Assembly: GCA_014169315.1 (NCBI GenBank)
Contig: AP022133.1
Location: 1,116,001-1,180,000, forward strand
Length of the DNA: 64,000 nt
DNA from: Enterobacter cloacae
GTDB lineage: Bacteria; Pseudomonadota; Gammaproteobacteria; Enterobacterales; Enterobacteriaceae
Direction: 5' to 3'
The position numbers and the translations under genes are program-made. Under the pieces are notes generated by a model. That model saw only the letters and a list, made by a program, of their open reading frames with translations, did not search any database and was not told the origin of the DNA. Each line of letters begins with the position of its first letter. Positions within the stretch are counted from its first letter, which is position 1. Below are positions 36,602 to 47,000 of the stretch, piece after piece.

Positions 36602-37432
36602 ATGAGCGATTACGACAAACTTACCTTGAAAGACGGCAGTTATTTGCATTTTAAGGACTGGGGAAGCGGGCAACCCATCGTGTTCAGTCACGGCTGGCCG
36701 CTGACGGCTGATGCCTTTGAAGATCAAATGTTGTTTCTGGGGTCAAAAGGATTTCGTGTGATTGCGCATGACCGGCGTGGGCATGGCCGTTCTGCACAGC
36801 CGTGGGACGGGCATAATATGGATCAGTACGCTGACGACCTGGCTGAACTAACGGCGCATCTGAATCTGAAAGATGCCGTACATGTCGGCCATTCGACGGG
36901 CGGTGGTGAAGTGGCGCGCTATATTGGTCGCCACGGCACGCAGCGCGTGGCCAAAGCGGTGCTGATTGGTGCAGTGACGCCGATTATGATCAAAACCGAT
37001 TTCAACCCGAACGGGGTACCGAAAGAGGTGTTTGATGGTATTCGGGAGGGGGTGATTAACGATCGTGCGGCCTTTTTCTATGAGCTGACCTCCGCGTTTT
37101 ATGGCTATAACCGCCCGGGGACGAAAGAGTCCAGAGCCGTGCGGGAGAGCTTTGTCGGGCAGGGGCTACAGGGATCGATCAAGGCATTGTATGACTGCAT
37201 CAACGCTTTTTCGGAAACTGACCTGCGCGCAGATCTGAAAAAGATGACTATCCCTACGCTTGTGATCCACGGTGATGACGATCAAATTGTCCCGATTGAT
37301 ACCTGTGGCCGTGTGGCTGCGGAGATCCTGCCTGATGCCCAGCTGAAAGTCTATGCGGGTGGCTCTCACGGTATCTGCACCACCCATAAGCATCAGATTA
37401 ATGACGATTTGCTGAAATTTATTCGTTCCTGA
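36602..37432 (+). CDS. Alpha/beta hydrolase (non-heme chloroperoxidase-like)
   Basis: This 276-residue alpha/beta hydrolase has a complete triad: Ser98 in GHSTGG, an acid in HGDDDQIVP (Asp227 most likely) and His256 in GGSHGI. The oxyanion region SHGWPLTADAFEDQ is at 29-42. The sequence resembles the bacterial arylesterase / cofactor-free haloperoxidase group, which hydrolyses small esters and shows perhydrolase activity. It starts after AGGAG. No signal peptide. The next gene, a flavin-reductase-like protein, is 89 bp downstream on the same strand and may be functionally linked, though a separate promoter is possible. Confidence 0.85.
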   Translation: MSDYDKLTLKDGSYLHFKDWGSGQPIVFSHGWPLTADAFEDQMLFLGSKGFRVIAHDRRGHGRSAQPWDGHNMDQYADDLAELTAHLNLKDAVHVGHSTGGGEVARYIGRHGTQRVAKAVLIGAVTPIMIKTDFNPNGVPKEVFDGIREGVINDRAAFFYELTSAFYGYNRPGTKESRAVRESFVGQGLQGSIKALYDCINAFSETDLRADLKKMTIPTLVIHGDDDQIVPIDTCGRVAAEILPDAQLKVYAGGSHGICTTHKHQINDDLLKFIRS

Positions 37433-37521
37433 TCCCTGACGGATTGCGTTACGCTGATCGTCCTGAATCAGGGCCATGAGCGAAGCGTAATTCGTGTCTG
37501 CCCTACCAATGAGAGAGCAAC

Positions 37522-38142
37522 ATGTACTTCTACCAACCTTCTCAGGGGCACGGCCTGCCGCATGACCCGCTGAACGCCATTATTGGCCCGCGTCCGATTG
37601 GCTGGATCTCTTCCTGTGATCAAGACGGTCAGCTGAACCTTGCCCCGTATAGCTTCTTTAACTGTTTCAACTACCGCCCACCGATCATCGGTTTTTCCAG
37701 CAATGGCTGGAAAGACAGCGTGCGTAATATTACTGAAACAGGCGAATTTGTCTGGAATCTGGCAACGCGCGATTTGGCCGAAGCGATGAATGAAACCTCT
37801 GCCACGCTGCCTCACGGTGAAGATGAATTCACCTTTGCCGGGCTGACGCCGGTTGCCAGCCAACTGGTGAATGCACCACGCGTGGCGGAAAGCCCGGTGA
37901 ACTTTGAGTGCCGCCTGTCGCAGTGCATCCAGCTGACGGGGGCCGATGGTACGCCGGTCGACACCTGGCTGGTATTGGGGGAAGTGGTTGGCATTCATAT
38001 TGCCGAAACGTTGCTGGAAGAGGGGATTTACCAGACAGCGAAAGCGCAGCCCATTTTGCGTGCGGGTGGGCCGACGGCCTACTACTCCATCAGCGACACC
38101 CATCGGTTTGATCTGGTTCGCCCGGATGCACGCAGGGGGTAA
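37522..38142 (+). CDS. Flavin reductase-like FMN-binding protein
   Basis: The product has 206 residues with the FMN-binding split-barrel pattern of the flavin reductase / PNPOx-like group: GPRPIGWISSCDQDGQLNLAPYSFFN near 25-50, PPIIGFSSNGWKDSVRNI near 53-70 and FECRLSQCIQL near 133. The PRPIGWI and NLAPYS segments are typical of the DIM6/NTAB (COG1853) family. It probably reduces or binds FMN in the cytoplasm. The partner oxygenase, if any, is not encoded nearby. Start ATG 37522 follows GAGAG. Confidence 0.85.
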   Translation: MYFYQPSQGHGLPHDPLNAIIGPRPIGWISSCDQDGQLNLAPYSFFNCFNYRPPIIGFSSNGWKDSVRNITETGEFVWNLATRDLAEAMNETSATLPHGEDEFTFAGLTPVASQLVNAPRVAESPVNFECRLSQCIQLTGADGTPVDTWLVLGEVVGIHIAETLLEEGIYQTAKAQPILRAGGPTAYYSISDTHRFDLVRPDARRG

Positions 38143-38226
38143 GATGGCCGGGCGGCAGTTTTTACTGATTTGCTCAGGGGGCGAGTCTGGCGTACTCACT
38201 CACCAGCCGCAATGCCCGGCGGGTGA

Positions 38227-39036
38227 TCAGTAACCGGCTTTATCAATAACAAACTGTTTGCCGCAGTTACCCGGATGTGGCTGTGGGGCAAAAGAGGCCG
38301 CAGAGAGCGGTGCGTTAATGGTGTCGGCTTTTAGCGAGATCTGCATTTCAGTCAGATACGCAGGGTTACCGTCGCAGCTAAGCTTAATGGCTTTCACATT
38401 CTCCTTGCCCCAGCTTTTGGCCACCGCGTCATCAAAGTCGCTACGGCTCACGGTTTTGCCGTAGTTATCCGCAAGGAATTTCCCCACGGCGCTGCTTTTA
38501 ACGTCCTGATTCATGCGTACCATCGTGCCGAAATAAGCGTCGGGATCAAAACCAAAGCAGACCCCATGCTTGGCATATTCGTAACGTTCCAGGCAGGAGT
38601 TACCACCTGCGCCGGGCATGACGCTGTTCAGTTTTGCGGCACCCGAAAGCGACAGTCCGGTTTCGGCGGCTGAACATTTGCGGCCGGCTTTGACTTCCGG
38701 CATATTCGGAGCTGGCCGCGTGGCACAGCCAAAACGCATCCAGCGGCGTTCATCCACGCCAAGTGCGGCAATAGATTTAGGTAAACCCGGCCATAGCCCG
38801 TGAACGGTCAGAAAATCGGTTTTGTTATCGCTCTCTTTCTGCAGACGACACTCGTCAGGGACGTTGCGGTTACGATCAACCATGCTCTGACAGAACCCGG
38901 TTTGCCAGGAAAGCGCCAGCACATAGCGATCGAAATCGCCGTATTGCGTTGCCTTGAGATCGTCTGCCTGTGCGGAGAATACACAGAGTGCGAGCGCCAT
39001 CGCGCCAGACGGAATAACGATATCCTTCCTGAGCAT
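38227..39036 (-). CDS. rna: Ribonuclease I (RNase T2 family)
   Basis: RNase I is the periplasmic broad-specificity ribonuclease. The 269-residue precursor starts MLRKDIVIPSGAMALALCVF and has a signal-cleavage site after AQA. The two T2 catalytic segments are visible: FLTVHGLWPGLPKS (CAS1 histidine) and YEYAKHGVCFG (CAS2 histidine). Several cysteines fit the disulfides known for the family. Position between rnk and dcuC agrees with E. coli except that citT and the citrate-lyase genes are missing. Confidence 0.95.
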   Translation of the reverse strand: MLRKDIVIPSGAMALALCVFSAQADDLKATQYGDFDRYVLALSWQTGFCQSMVDRNRNVPDECRLQKESDNKTDFLTVHGLWPGLPKSIAALGVDERRWMRFGCATRPAPNMPEVKAGRKCSAAETGLSLSGAAKLNSVMPGAGGNSCLERYEYAKHGVCFGFDPDAYFGTMVRMNQDVKSSAVGKFLADNYGKTVSRSDFDDAVAKSWGKENVKAIKLSCDGNPAYLTEMQISLKADTINAPLSAASFAPQPHPGNCGKQFVIDKAGY

Positions 39037-39088
39037 TTAATTTCCTGAACGATTGAATACGATTGATTTCTGAAAATTATTAAAGCAC

Positions 39089-39112
39089 AAAAAGCGCCCG
39101 CAGGCGCTTTTT
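39089..39112 (-). terminator. Terminator after dcuC
   Basis: AAAAAGCGCC (39089-39098), CGCA loop, GGCGCTTTTT (39103-39112). On the minus strand it gives a GC stem followed by a T run directly after the dcuC stop and ahead of rna. Confidence 0.85.
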
Positions 39113-39125
39113 GGTTACAACGGAT

Positions 39126-40499
39126 TTAACTTACGGCTGTTCCTGGTACCAGGACTTCCGTTGCGATGATCACAATGATCAGGCCAACGAGTACGGGGAC
39201 CGAGGTGCGTTTTACAACTTCAAACGGCGATATTTTTGCCATCCCGGCGACGGCAACGACCACGCCCGATACCGGAGAAATGGTACGACCCAGGTTTGAT
39301 GCCTGCAGCATCGGAATGGAGAGGTAAGCCGGGTTAATTCCGGAGGAGTGGGCCAGTTTCGGGATCATCTCAACGAACGCGTAGAACGGTGCGTTACCGG
39401 AACCGGTGGTCATTGCTGCCAGCATGGTCAGCACCACCAGCACCAGCATCAGAATAATACTGGCAGAACCGAACGACGTGGCGATGGAAATCAGGCTCTG
39501 GATAAAGCCGATGGTGCTCAGCCCCTGGGCGAAGACGCCCGCCGCAACTAACAGCATCACGACGCCCGCGAAGGCGTCCGCCATGCCGCGGTAAGCGACT
39601 TCCAGGCCAGAAAATACCTTCTTCGTGTCGAAGCCACGCACAAACTCCAGCACGGCAGCCAGCAGCATGCAGATGACCAGAATGGTGATGATATGCAGCT
39701 GCGGACCCCATTTACCGTCAAACACCAGCACGCCGATAATCGGGGTAAATGGCAGAATGGAATAGAATGCCGGAGCAGTGGTGGTGATTTCACTCACATC
39801 CATCATCTCATGGCTGATGTTCTCTTTTTTATCGAGATAGCGCTGCCAGAAGAAGTGCGCAATTGCCATACCGATAATTGCGACAATGGAGATAGGCAGG
39901 GTGGTTTTAAAGGCGAAATCGATCAGCGACATTTCCGCTGCTTTTGCGGCCAGTACCACGTCGCCTGACGTTGGAGAAAGAATAATGGCTGCCGGAGAGG
40001 CACAGATTGCCGCCGCTGCGCCACGGCTGATGCCGACGTTGACCATTACCGGGAACAGGGTGGCCATTAACAGTACGCCAAGTCCGGTTGCAGACGAAAC
40101 AGCCAGCGACATCAGGCAGGCGAGGAAATAGGCTGCAACCATCAGCAGATAGGGGGAGTTAATGTACTGAAGAGGTTTTGAGGCCAGCTTAACAACCATA
40201 TCGTTGGCACCGATATGAGTCATATAAGCGGCAAAACCGCACAGCATCATGATCATCATGCCCAGGTCGCCACCACGGCTCATGAGCAGAATTTTAATAT
40301 ATTCAACAATATCAGTGGCGGTATAACCGGTGCTGGTTTCGCTGGCGGGTAAGACTTTATGACCTATCAGAGCGCTCACGATCAGCAGCGTCAGGCCACC
40401 GACAAATAATACCCCAGTGGCTGAATACCCTTTAATGATGTAGCGTGCTACACCGACAATGACGATGACTCCGATAAGGAGCTCGATAAACGTAAGCAT
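39126..40499 (-). CDS. dcuC: Anaerobic C4-dicarboxylate transporter DcuC
   Basis: DcuC exports succinate and exchanges C4-dicarboxylates during fermentation. The 457-residue inner-membrane protein starts MLTFIELLIGVIVIVGVARY and has about twelve hydrophobic segments; ICASPAAIILSPTSGDVVLAAKA and LGRTISPVSGVVVAVAGMAK are re-entrant-looking Pro/Ser-rich stretches of the family. I chose 40499 because AGGGGAC lies upstream and it matches E. coli; the longer frame from 40532 is not needed. An FNR box lies about 90 bp upstream, fitting anaerobic induction. Confidence 0.94.
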   Translation of the reverse strand: MLTFIELLIGVIVIVGVARYIIKGYSATGVLFVGGLTLLIVSALIGHKVLPASETSTGYTATDIVEYIKILLMSRGGDLGMMIMMLCGFAAYMTHIGANDMVVKLASKPLQYINSPYLLMVAAYFLACLMSLAVSSATGLGVLLMATLFPVMVNVGISRGAAAAICASPAAIILSPTSGDVVLAAKAAEMSLIDFAFKTTLPISIVAIIGMAIAHFFWQRYLDKKENISHEMMDVSEITTTAPAFYSILPFTPIIGVLVFDGKWGPQLHIITILVICMLLAAVLEFVRGFDTKKVFSGLEVAYRGMADAFAGVVMLLVAAGVFAQGLSTIGFIQSLISIATSFGSASIILMLVLVVLTMLAAMTTGSGNAPFYAFVEMIPKLAHSSGINPAYLSIPMLQASNLGRTISPVSGVVVAVAGMAKISPFEVVKRTSVPVLVGLIIVIIATEVLVPGTAVS

Positions 40500-40842
40500 G
40501 GTGTCCCCTGTATCCTTGCTGCCCGAGAGCACAAATAATCAATAAGAAAAGCAGGATGAAATGTGCCGAATTAATGGCCAGTCCTTGCTGATTAAAATCA
40601 ATAAAGATACTACTAAAAGAGATATTGACGATATTTTTGCCATTGCGGTGGCATTTATGTCATGTCGATATTGACCGACTGAAACACAATTATATGTCAT
40701 TAAATTGATGGTGAATTGTTAATATATTTGGTGCGATTTCTTAGCCAGTTGATAAAGAACGTAAAACTCTTTAAAAGCACTTTTCTTTCATTCTTTTGCC
40801 TGCATATACTCAGGCTACTTTTTTCAACCTGACGATACCGAT
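40500..40842. other. Spacer between dcuC and the RND cluster
   Basis: This 343-bp AT-rich spacer separates divergent units. It contains the FNR site at 40588-40601. A stretch near 40775-40815 could hold the promoter of the metal cluster, but I see no CueR or CusR operator. No tRNA or insertion scar was found at this junction. Confidence 0.6.
40588..40601. promoter_or_regulatory. FNR box upstream of dcuC
   Basis: CTGAT-TAAA-ATCAA differs from the FNR consensus TTGAT-N4-ATCAA at one position. It is about 90 bp before the dcuC start codon, a normal distance for a class II site with a short leader. Confidence 0.75.
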
Positions 40843-41244
40843 ATGCACGCCAACTGGACTTATCGCCTGCGTTTCCTCAAAAAACATCTTCTGATGTTTT
40901 TGATGGCGTTTGGCTGGCTGTTGCTCCAGAGTCAGGTTGCTGTTGCATCTCATCACTGCACCATTGATTTGCGTGGCGAGATGGCTGCTATCCAGCATAT
41001 GGATATGATGGCAAAACCTGGCCTGCATAACGCTGTTGATGCTTCTCCGCTGTGTGAGAAACACTGCGTACCCGATCAGGTACAAAAAGATCCCGCTCAG
41101 TTGCATCTGGTGGCGCTTCCTGCCGCCATGACGCTCACCCTGAATACACCAGAATGCGCTTCTGCGAGCGATTCTGTGTGGTCTGTTACCCCTCCAGCCG
41201 TGGGGCCTCCGGCAACGATCCGCTATTGCCGGTTCAGAGAATAA
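40843..41244 (+). CDS. Secreted His/Cys/Met-containing protein of the metal cluster
   Basis: The product has 133 residues. After a basic start (MHANWTYRLRFLKKH) a hydrophobic stretch LLMFLMAFGWLLLQ leads to AVASHHC, a likely signal peptide or anchor. The mature part has HHC, MAAIQHMDMMAKPGLH and CEKHCVPDQV, a CxxxC with adjacent histidine, plus several methionines. These are plausible soft-metal ligands. It heads a five-gene run (CusF-like, TolC-like, CusB-like, CusA-like) 55 bp before the cusF-like gene. I do not recognise the family; a periplasmic metal sensor or chaperone is the natural guess. Confidence 0.7.
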   Translation: MHANWTYRLRFLKKHLLMFLMAFGWLLLQSQVAVASHHCTIDLRGEMAAIQHMDMMAKPGLHNAVDASPLCEKHCVPDQVQKDPAQLHLVALPAAMTLTLNTPECASASDSVWSVTPPAVGPPATIRYCRFRE

Positions 41245-41299
41245 AAAGACCTGTTAATCCGTTGTTTTTATTTAATTAACGTTTAACAGGAGTTTTATC

Positions 41300-41614
41300 A
41301 TGCGTGCTTTATTCCTTTCCGCGCTGCTTGGCGCGTCCGTCTCTTTCGCTTCTTTTGCCGTTCAGGCCAATGAGGTTTCTTCTCCGTCTGCACAACGCTG
41401 GCAAGGTCACGGGGTGGTTCAGTCGTTTTCTGCTCAATCCGTCATGCTCCGGCATGATGCCATTCCCGAACTGAAATGGCCGGCCATGACCATGCCATTT
41501 ACCTTATCTGCCGGTGCAGTGCTGAATGGCGCTAAACCCGGCGATGAGGTGACCTTCACGCTTGAACGTGCGGGTGACGGCTTCCAGATTGTCTCGCTGA
41601 CGCCGCAGCGCTAA
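41300..41614 (+). CDS. CusF-like periplasmic copper/silver chaperone
   Basis: This 104-residue protein has a signal peptide ending near VQA (20-23) and a CusF-type OB domain. The metal ligands of CusF are conserved with exact spacing: His52, Trp60, Met63, Met65 in LRHDAIPELKWPAMTMPF, equal to the His-8-Trp-3-Met-2-Met pattern of E. coli CusF. It should hand copper(I) or silver(I) to the periplasmic adaptor. It follows the small secreted protein and precedes the TolC-like gene by 11 bases, whereas E. coli has cusF after cusC. Confidence 0.88.
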   Translation: MRALFLSALLGASVSFASFAVQANEVSSPSAQRWQGHGVVQSFSAQSVMLRHDAIPELKWPAMTMPFTLSAGAVLNGAKPGDEVTFTLERAGDGFQIVSLTPQR

Positions 41615-41625
41615 GCGAGGACACC

Positions 41626-42882
41626 ATGAAACAACACACACTGGGCCTGTGGCTCGGTGGGGTGCTGTTCGGTCTTTTCAGCTCCGTCGTACAGGCGGAG
41701 TCGTGGACGCTCGAACAAACCCTGACCGAAGCACAGCGCTATTCAGCCGAGTTATCAGCCAGCCGCAACGAAGCGCAGGCGCTGGACGCTATGGCGGATT
41801 CCGCCACCCAATTACCTGACCCGAAGCTAAAGTTCGGCATTGAAAACGTGCCGGTGCAGGGCAATAACGACAGACGACTGACGCGTGAAGGCATGACCAT
41901 GCAGAAGATAGGCATCATGCAGAGTTACATCAGTTCAGAAAAACGTGAGCGTAAGGCGCAGACCTTCCAGGCGCAGGCGCGCGGAGTATTGGCAAAGTCA
42001 GAGGCCATTCGCGCCGTTCTTCAGCGTGATACCGCGCAGGCATGGCTGGATTTGGCGCTTGCACAGCAGGCGTTAAACGCGGCCAGAACGCTGGTCAGCG
42101 AAACAGAGCATCAGCGCGGCGTGCAGAAGGCGAGCGTCGGGGCGGGAAGCTCAACCCCGGACAGCGTGCTGGCGCTGCAGATGACCCTGAGTGCAATGCG
42201 CGATAAAGAGACGCTGGCTCAGCGGGATGTGCAACTGGCGCAAAGCCGCCTGCTACAGCTGACGGGGCAAGCTATTCCTGATGTACGCGGGCCGTTGCCG
42301 CGTTATCAACGCCTGCCCGCCGATGAAAAAACGCTGGAAGAGGGGATTACCCGCCACCCTGAAGTGGAGGCGGCTCGTCGCGAAGCAGAAACGGCCAAAG
42401 CCCGTTCAGCGCAATCGGAAGTAGCCGCGATCCCTGATGTGGATGTGGAGGTGTTTTATGCCCATCGTGCCGAGGGATATGACGATATGGCAGGGGTGAT
42501 GTTCAGCGTGGATCTGCCCATTTTCCAGTCTAAACGACAGGACAAAGATTATGCTGCCGATGTCTCCCGTTCGATGCAGGCCGTCGATCAGTTAACGCTT
42601 ATCAAACGTGAGCATATTGCGCAGGTTCAAACCCTGGTTGCGCAATATCAGGCGGCGCAGACCTTGTGGCAGCGCCAGCGGGATGAGGTGTTGCCTTTGC
42701 AGCGTCAGCGGCTGGACGTGCTGACGGCGCAGTATCGTTCCGGACAGTCGGATCTTCCGACACTTCTGGAGGCACGTCGTGGCGTGCTGGACACGGAGCT
42801 GGCGGTGAATCAGGCCGAGCGCGAGATGGCGCGTACCTGGGCTGCCGTGAACTGGCTGATACCGCAGGAGCTGGCACAATGA
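41626..42882 (+). CDS. TolC-family outer-membrane efflux protein
   Basis: The precursor has 418 residues with a signal peptide (MKQHTLGLWLGGVLFGLFSS, cleavage after VQA). The remainder is helical with the duplicated TolC pattern: LTEAQRYSAELSASRNEAQALDAMADSATQLPDPKLKFGIENVP near the start and a second copy around 245-290 (EGITRHPEVEAARREAETAKARSAQSEVAAIPDVDVEVF). It is closer in size to CzcC than to CusC and lacks a lipobox. It is the outer-membrane exit duct of the pump and overlaps the adaptor gene by four bases. Confidence 0.87.
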   Translation: MKQHTLGLWLGGVLFGLFSSVVQAESWTLEQTLTEAQRYSAELSASRNEAQALDAMADSATQLPDPKLKFGIENVPVQGNNDRRLTREGMTMQKIGIMQSYISSEKRERKAQTFQAQARGVLAKSEAIRAVLQRDTAQAWLDLALAQQALNAARTLVSETEHQRGVQKASVGAGSSTPDSVLALQMTLSAMRDKETLAQRDVQLAQSRLLQLTGQAIPDVRGPLPRYQRLPADEKTLEEGITRHPEVEAARREAETAKARSAQSEVAAIPDVDVEVFYAHRAEGYDDMAGVMFSVDLPIFQSKRQDKDYAADVSRSMQAVDQLTLIKREHIAQVQTLVAQYQAAQTLWQRQRDEVLPLQRQRLDVLTAQYRSGQSDLPTLLEARRGVLDTELAVNQAEREMARTWAAVNWLIPQELAQ

Positions 42883-44084
42883 AAAAAACAACCTTAACTG
42901 CCGTCGCGATTGCCGTCGTTGTGGCCGCCAGCGGTGGTTATTTCGTGGGGAAAAAACAGTCCAGGCAACCGGCGACGACTGCGCAACCCACCGAACGTAA
43001 AGTGCTTTACTGGTACGACCCAATGATGCCCGGCCAGCGTTTCGATAAGCCGGGTAAATCTCCCTTTATGGATATGGATCTGGTGGCACGCTACGCCGAT
43101 GAAGAGAAAGCGGCGACCGGCGTCGGGATCAGTACACAGCAGCAGCAAAACCTGGGGATGAAAACAGCCAAAGCACAGATGCGCCAGCTGGTTTCACCGT
43201 TCTCCGCCTTTGCCACGGTATCAACGGATGAGCGTAGCGTGTCGGTGGTTTCGGCCCCGGCCAACGGTGTGGTGTCGCGGCTGTTTGTTAACGCCCCTCA
43301 GCAGCAGGTGAAAGCCGGGGAACCTCTGGCACAGCTGTGGATCCCCCAGTGGACGACGGCCCAGCAGGAGTATCTGGCCGTACGCCAGTTGGGTGATGCC
43401 GGGCTGACTCGCGCAGCACGTGAGCGGCTGGCGCTACAGTTTATGCCGGAAGAGGTGATTCGGGCGCTTGAGCGCAGCGGTAAACCCCAGACAACATTGA
43501 CGCTGCGCGCCGCCAGGGCCGGATATGTGGTGAAGCTTGACGTGCGGGAAGGCGCACAAATTACGGCCACGGCACCGCTCTTTGAGATAGCGAGCCTCGA
43601 TCCCGTCTGGCTGGTGGTTGATTATCCGCAGACGCAGGCGCAGTCCCTGACGGTGGGGAGCAAAATGGTCGCCACGACGGAAAGCTGGCCTGGAGAGCGG
43701 TTCCACGGCACGGTCAGCGAGCTACTGCCGCAGATGGAAACGACGACGCGAACGCTAAAAGCGCGCATTGTGCTGGAAAATAACGGCCAGAAGCTGAAAC
43801 CGGGGATGTATCTCACCGTATCCCGTGCCGAAGAGTCAAAACGTCCGCCGGTGCTGGCCGTACCGGAAGAGGCGGTGATCAGGAGTGGTAATGCCGCGCG
43901 TCTGTTGATTGCAACAGGAGAGGGCTATTTCCATCCGGTGAATGTGGAGACCGGGCTGACGGCACAAGGGTGGACGGAGATCCGCTCCGGGCTGAAAGAG
44001 GGGGATGACGTGGTGACCTCCGGTCAGTTCCTGATCGACTCAGAAGCCAGCCTTCGTAGCGTGATGCCGGAGGTGACACCATGA
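42879..44084 (+). CDS. CusB-like periplasmic adaptor of metal RND pump
   Basis: This 401-residue membrane-fusion protein has one N-terminal helix ([20 protein letters not shown]) anchoring it to the inner membrane. A heavy-metal-binding segment [24 protein letters not shown] near 47-70 is characteristic of CusB/SilB/CzcB-type adaptors; its methionines are likely copper/silver ligands. The barrel-sandwich and beta-barrel parts follow ([17 protein letters not shown] and [20 protein letters not shown]). It overlaps the TolC-like gene upstream and the RND gene downstream by four bases each. Confidence 0.9.
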   Translation: MKKTTLTAVAIAVVVAASGGYFVGKKQSRQPATTAQPTERKVLYWYDPMMPGQRFDKPGKSPFMDMDLVARYADEEKAATGVGISTQQQQNLGMKTAKAQMRQLVSPFSAFATVSTDERSVSVVSAPANGVVSRLFVNAPQQQVKAGEPLAQLWIPQWTTAQQEYLAVRQLGDAGLTRAARERLALQFMPEEVIRALERSGKPQTTLTLRAARAGYVVKLDVREGAQITATAPLFEIASLDPVWLVVDYPQTQAQSLTVGSKMVATTESWPGERFHGTVSELLPQMETTTRTLKARIVLENNGQKLKPGMYLTVSRAEESKRPPVLAVPEEAVIRSGNAARLLIATGEGYFHPVNVETGLTAQGWTEIRSGLKEGDDVVTSGQFLIDSEASLRSVMPEVTP

Positions 44085-47000
44085 TCGCGGCAGTGATTCG
44101 GGCTTCATTGCGCAACCGGCTGCTGGTGATCCTGGCTGCCCTGATGATGGCAGGCTGGGGCTGGTGGTCGGTGCAGCGCGCACCGCTGGATGCGCTTCCT
44201 GATTTGTCGGATGTGCAGGTGATCGTCAAGGCGAGTTATCCGGGTAAAGCGCCACAGGTGATTGAAGATCAGGTGACCTGGCCGCTGACAACCTCGATGT
44301 TGTCCGTGCCGGGAGCGAAAACGGTGCGCGGCTTTTCCATGTTTGGCGATGCCTACGTCTACGTACTGTTTGAGGATGGTACTGATCTCTACTGGGCGCG
44401 TTCCAGGGTACTGGAGTATTTAAGCCAGGTGCAGGCGCAATTTCCTGCCGGGGTGAAAGTATCGCTGGGGCCAGATGCAACGGGCGTCGGCTGGATTTAC
44501 GAATATGCGTTGGTCGATCGCAGCGGTAAACACAGCCTGGCGGACCTGCGTGCCCTTCAGGACTGGACGCTGAAATTTGAGCTTAAAACGGTGCCTAACG
44601 TCTCTGAGGTCGCCAGCATCGGCGGGATGGTTCGTCAGTATCAGATTGTGGCCGATCCGGCGAAGATGCGTGCGCTGAATATTACCCATAACCAGCTTTC
44701 CAGTGCTGTTCAGGCTGCGAATAAGGAGAGCGGCGGTAAGTTGCTGGAGATGGGCGAAGCGGAATATATGGTGCGCACGACGGGTTACCTGCGCTCGCTG
44801 GATGATTTTCGCAACGTAGTGATTACCAGCCGTGATGGGGTGCCGGTTCTGCTCAAAGATGTCGCCACGATTGGCTTCGGCCCGGAGATCCGTCGGGGTG
44901 TTGCGGAGCTGAACGGTGAGGGGGAGGTTGCCGGTGGCGTGGTGGTGATGCGTTACGGGCAGAATGCGCTGGAGACGATCCATGCGGTGAAGGCAAAACT
45001 GCATGAATTGCAGAAAACGCTGCCGCAGGGTGTTGAAATTGTCCCCGTGTATGACCGCTCGACCCTGATTGAAGAGTCGGTCAAAACGCTGACCCATAAG
45101 CTGCTTGAAGAGTTTGCCGTGGTGGTGGTGGTCTGCGCGCTGTTTCTGTTCCATTTTCGTTCGGCGCTGGTGGCGATTGTCTCCCTGCCGCTGGGCATTC
45201 TGGGCGCATTTGTGGTGATGCATTATCAGGGTATCAACGCGAACATTATGTCGCTGGGTGGTATTGCCATCGCCATTGGGGCAATGGTGGATGCGGCGAT
45301 CGTGATGATTGAAAACATGCACAAAGTGCTGGAGCAGTGGCGGCACGATAATCCTGGCAAAACACCGTCGTCGGGGGATTACTGGCATCTGGCCGAACGT
45401 GCAGCGGTGGAGGTGGGGCCGGCGCTCTTCTGCAGCCTGCTGATCATCACCCTGTCGTTTATTCCGGTCTTCTCGCTTGAAGCGCAGGAGGGGAGAATGT
45501 TCTCGCCGCTGGCGTTCACCAAAACCTGGTCGATGGCTGTGGCGGCAGGGCTTGGGATCACGCTGGTGCCGGTGTTAATGGGGTATTTCATTCGCGGGAA
45601 AATTCCTGACGAAAAGGCCAACCCGATCAACCGTGTGCTGATCCGCCTGTATGAACCGCTGCTGGATAAGGTGCTGACGTTCCCGAAAACCACGCTGGTG
45701 CTGGCATTTGCATTGTTACTCGCCACGCTCTGGCCACTAAGTCGTCTGGGCAGTGAGTTTATGCCGCCACTGGACGAAGGTGATTTGCTGTATATGCCAT
45801 CAACATTGCCGGGGATCTCTGCCCGGGAGGCATCACGGCTACTACAGCAAACGGACAGGCTGATCAAAAGTGTACCGGAAGTGGCGAGCGTGTTTGGTAA
45901 AGCCGGACGAGCCGAGTCCGCAACCGATCCTGCACCGTTAACCATGCTGGAAACAACCATCCATTTTAAACCCCGCGACCAGTGGCGGCCGGGAATGACA
46001 CCGCAAAAACTGGTAGAGGAGCTGGATAAAACCGTGTCGGTACCGGGGATCGCCAACGTGTGGGTTCCGCCGATTCGCAACCGTCTGGATATGCTGGCAA
46101 CCGGGATTAAAAGCCCGGTAGGTATTAAGGTCAACGGCAATAACATTGCTGATATTGAGCGAGTTGCGCAGCAAATCGAGCAGGTTGTAAAGCAGGTTCC
46201 CGGTGTCACGTCAGCCCTGGCTGAGCGGCTGGCGGGCGGTCGTTATGTGGATATCCGTATCGACAGGCAAAAAGCGGCACGCTATGGCGTTTCCGTCGAT
46301 GAGCTGCAAAGTATGGTTTCTACGCTGGTGGGTGGCGATAACATCAGCGAGGTGCTCAACGGACGCGAACGTTATCCGGTTAATCTGCGTTATCCCCGCG
46401 ATCTGCGCGACAATGTCGATAAATTGCGGGTCTTACCGGTCGTTGCCGCAAACGGTAGCCAGGTGGCGCTCGGTGAACTGGCTGATATCATCGTCACCGA
46501 AGGCCCGCCAATGCTAAAAAGCGAAAATGCGCGCTTGTCTGACTGGATCTACGTGGATTTACGCGGGCGCGATCTGAAGTCTGCCGTGGATGAAATGCAG
46601 AAGCGTGTCGCTGAAAATGTGGTTTTACCGCAGGGGGTTTCTCTCTCCTGGTCAGGGCAGTTTGAATATCTTGAGCGGGCGACGGCAAAGCTGAAAATAG
46701 TTTTACCGGTGACGTTAATGATCATATTTATACTGCTATGGCTAACCTTTAAGCGAGTGACAGATGTCCTGGTAATAATGGGGACTTTACCTTTCGCACT
46801 TATTGGCGGGGTATGGTTGTTGTGGTTACTGGAATATAATCTCTCCGTTGCAGGGGCGGTGGGTTTTATCGCCCTCTCAGGCGTTGCCGCGGAATTTGGT
46901 GTAATTATGGTTCTCTATTTAAATCATGCACTGGATAAATACCGCAGCCGTGAACCGGACGGTGGGAACGCGACACTGATGCGCGCTATTCATGAAGGTG

